From JBKECY01 sp047975025 (GTDB lineage: Bacteria > Bacillota > Clostridia > Lachnospirales > Lachnospiraceae), in assembly GCA_047975025.1 (NCBI GenBank), contig JBKECY010000043.1, positions 1-7,324 on the forward strand: a DNA stretch of 7,324 bases. The letters are read 5' to 3'. Under the pieces are notes generated by a model that made no database searches, was not told where the DNA came from, and saw only the letters and a list, made by a program, of their open reading frames with translations. Below, piece by piece: positions 6,296 through 7,324 of this stretch. The position numbers and the translations under genes were made by a program. The first letter of the stretch is position 1, and each line of letters opens with the position of its first letter.

Positions 6296-6903
6296 GCAGT
6301 GATTCCTGCCTTTTCGAACTGCTTTTTCAACAGTTTGCTCCCTGCAAAACCGCTGATAGCAGCGACTGCGGCTGTTCCAAGCAGGATGACGGGAAGCATC
6401 CAGCCTTGAGCAGCGCTATTCATGGTATCCAGATAGCTTTGTGCGGTACCGCCATTGAGCATCAGGCTGCTCCACGCTGCCGGATTTACAAAAAATGCGA
6501 TATATGTGCCGGTAGAGCCCAGGCACAGGCAAATATAAGCTACGATATTCATCTTTACGCTGCGGTATTTTTTGCTTCCGGCGATGATATCTCCCAGTAT
6601 ACCGCACAGAATATAACCCAGATCCATTGCCCAGTGCATGCCGGTGGCAAAGAAAACCACACCCGCCAAAATCCCGACAATTGTAATGGGACCGCGTTTG
6701 GGAACTTTGGCTACAAGCAGCAAAAAGACCGGGCCGCCAAGCAATGCACTGCCTAAAGGCATATAAAATGTCAGAAGTGGATTTGGAGCAAAGGGTATGC
6801 CGCCGATTAATATCGTCACAAATAAGATGGCCGCGAAAATACCGGTAGTTACGAGATCTTTGACGGTCAGTCCTTTTTGACTGGCACTTTTTTGATATGT
6901 CAT
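6292..6903 (-). CDS. ECF transporter S component, MptD / Trep_Strep family
   Basis: A 203-residue membrane protein with about six hydrophobic segments. It opens with a short charged leader and then V-K-D-L-V-T-T-G-I-F-A-A-I-L-F-V-T, the typical opening of the MptD-like putative S components (TIGR02185). In ECF importers the S protein binds the substrate and topples in the membrane when docked on the T/ATPase module. The substrate of this family is not established. The start at 6903 was chosen because GAGGAGG lies just upstream with 7-nt spacing. The frame is open further, to an ATG at 7014, but that would add 37 residues overlapping the promoter region. It is the first gene of the S-T-A operon, and its stop overlaps the T start by ATGA. 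Exporter-type ABC genes next to such operons suggest metal-chelate, haem or siderophore-like traffic, but this is inference. Confidence 0.85.
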   Translation of the reverse strand: MTYQKSASQKGLTVKDLVTTGIFAAILFVTILIGGIPFAPNPLLTFYMPLGSALLGGPVFLLLVAKVPKRGPITIVGILAGVVFFATGMHWAMDLGYILCGILGDIIAGSKKYRSVKMNIVAYICLCLGSTGTYIAFFVNPAAWSSLMLNGGTAQSYLDTMNSAAQGWMLPVILLGTAAVAAISGFAGSKLLKKQFEKAGITA

Positions 6904-6910
6904 TATAAAA

Positions 6911-6916
6911 CCTCCT
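6911..6916 (-). promoter_or_regulatory. Strong ribosome binding site AGGAGG that fixes the S-component start
   Basis: On the minus strand AGGAGG (6916-6911) stands 7 nt before the ATG at 6903. It is the strongest site in the window and rules in favour of the shorter 203-residue protein. Confidence 0.85.
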
Positions 6917-6960
6917 CTTGTGATTGCCTCGCCCCGCAGGACAGAGGCATACTTTACGAA

Positions 6961-6976
6961 GTTAGACTTTGCTAAC
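6961..6976 (-). promoter_or_regulatory. Palindrome GTTAG-N6-CTAAC downstream of the ECF promoter (possible operator)
   Basis: GTTAG (6961-6965) and CTAAC (6972-6976) are perfect 5-bp arms around 6 bp. The site lies a few bases downstream of the predicted transcription start for the ECF operon, where a repressor would block transcription. TTAG-N6-CTAA spacing resembles half-sites used by DtxR-like metal regulators, but the arms are short and the match may be chance. Confidence 0.35.
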
Positions 6977-6985
6977 ACAAGTGCT

Positions 6986-7014
6986 ATGATACAAAATAAT
7001 AGCTGGTTTCGCAA
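6986..7014 (-). promoter_or_regulatory. Candidate promoter of the ECF operon
   Basis: On the minus strand TTGCGA (7014-7009) and TATCAT (6991-6986) are separated by exactly 17 bp, ideal for a housekeeping sigma factor. The hexamers match the consensus at four or five of six positions. Transcription would begin near 6980, leaving a leader of about 75 nt. I see no recognisable riboswitch core in the 171-bp gap (6904-7074). Confidence 0.5.
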
Positions 7015-7074
7015 TCAGAGCAGAGCGAGTCCGTCCAAATATGATAAAAAAGCGTCCGATTGGAACCTGGCATT

Positions 7075-7324
7075 TTAACAGAGTGCTTGGGAGGCGTTCC
7101 ACATGGCTGCGTATTTTCCACCTCTGGCAACCAGTTCATCATGAGTACCGATTTCTGCCGTGTGGCCGTTTGCCAAGACAAGAATCTGGTCGGCGTGCTT
7201 CACAATAGGCAGAGTGTGGGCAATCATCACGACCGTCTTGCTGGAATTGAGCAGATTCGTGATTGCCTGCTTTACTAACAGTTCGTTTTCAATATCCAGC
7301 GAGGAGGTGGCCTCATCCAATAAA
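7075..7324 (-). CDS. ABC exporter ATP-binding/permease protein, C-terminal end (truncated by window edge)
   Basis: The last 82 codons of an ABC ATPase domain. They begin at the end of Walker B with L-L-D-E-A-T-S-S-L-D, which includes the catalytic glutamate and the D-loop. Next comes the H-loop in M-I-A-H-T-L, then A-D-Q-I-L-V-L-x-N-G, E-I-G-T-H-D-E-L and a G-K-Y-A-A-M-W end. This C-terminus is typical of half-transporters with an N-terminal six-helix permease (MsbA/LmrA/IrtAB type). Those export drugs, lipids or peptides, and in the IrtAB subgroup import siderophores. The rest lies beyond the right edge. It is on the same strand as the ECF operon, 171 bp upstream of it, with a promoter in between, so it may be functionally linked but separately transcribed. 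Most relatives read A-H-R-L-S-T in the H-loop; here it is A-H-T-L-P-I. Confidence 0.88.
   Translation of the reverse strand, partial: LLDEATSSLDIENELLVKQAITNLLNSSKTVVMIAHTLPIVKHADQILVLANGHTAEIGTHDELVARGGKYAAMWNASQALC

Noticed and set aside
4200..6756. Plus-strand open frames opposite the ECF genes
   Set aside because: The minus strand encodes well-conserved ATPase, T and S proteins here. The plus frames show no domain and no plausible ribosome binding sites.
6904..7014. Longer start for the S component at 7014, adding 37 mostly hydrophobic residues
   Set aside because: A strong AGGAGG site stands 7 nt before the ATG at 6903. The extra segment coincides with the predicted promoter and palindrome and does not look like the family N-terminus.
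7046..7070. Intrinsic terminator after the ABC exporter gene on the minus strand
   Set aside because: There is a run of six T, but the preceding sequence forms only about four base pairs with a bulge, too weak to call with confidence.
6904..7074. Riboswitch (cobalamin, TPP, FMN or similar) ahead of the ECF operon
   Set aside because: No conserved core of any class I know is visible, and the predicted leader is only about 75 nt.
1..7324. CRISPR array, tRNA or rRNA genes
   Set aside because: No regularly spaced direct repeats and no cloverleaf or ribosomal RNA signatures were seen on either strand.

Overview
The window reads as an accessory stretch of a low- to mid-GC anaerobic member of the Bacillota, probably Clostridia-like. 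The reasons are an aldo/keto reductase with two ferredoxin-type [4Fe-4S] motifs, an energy-coupling-factor (ECF) importer with an MptD-family S component, strong purine-rich ribosome binding sites and an AT-rich MerR-type promoter. Genus cannot be fixed from this sequence alone.

Layout, left to right. Positions 1-119 are the 5' end of an IS3-family insertion sequence. The first 13 complete codons of its OrfA run off the left edge on the minus strand, and the terminal repeat lies at about 119. At 227-1129 (+) is a 10-TM DMT/EamA permease whose codons are visibly AT-richer than the rest. The gap 1130-1419 holds no gene. It contains two large inverted repeats, one of them bracketed by a short direct repeat, followed by a promoter with a 19-bp spacer and a CTTAGAG-N4-CTTTAAG dyad typical of MerR/NmlR/AdhR-type regulation. 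That promoter should drive a two-gene operon: a 14-TM DHA2-family MFS exporter (1420-2910) and an iron-sulfur aldo/keto reductase (2931-4094).

The right half is on the minus strand and converges on the left half with only 21 bp between stop codons. Read 5'->3' it holds the last 82 residues of an exporter-type ABC ATPase (7324-7075, cut by the window edge). After a 171-bp gap with a promoter and a small palindrome comes a compact ECF operon: S component (6903-6292), T component (6295-5576), and a single polypeptide with two complete ABC domains (5579-4116). The three ECF genes are joined by two 4-bp ATGA overlaps, so they are probably translationally coupled.

Functionally there are two modules. 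The first looks like electrophile or redox-stress detoxification: a MerR-like switch, an efflux pump and a reductase. The second is a self-contained ECF importer of unknown substrate beside an ABC exporter gene. The regulator of the first module is not in the window. No wholly new system is evident. The best leads are the promoter architecture, the repeat cluster upstream of it, and the unassigned substrate of the ECF transporter.
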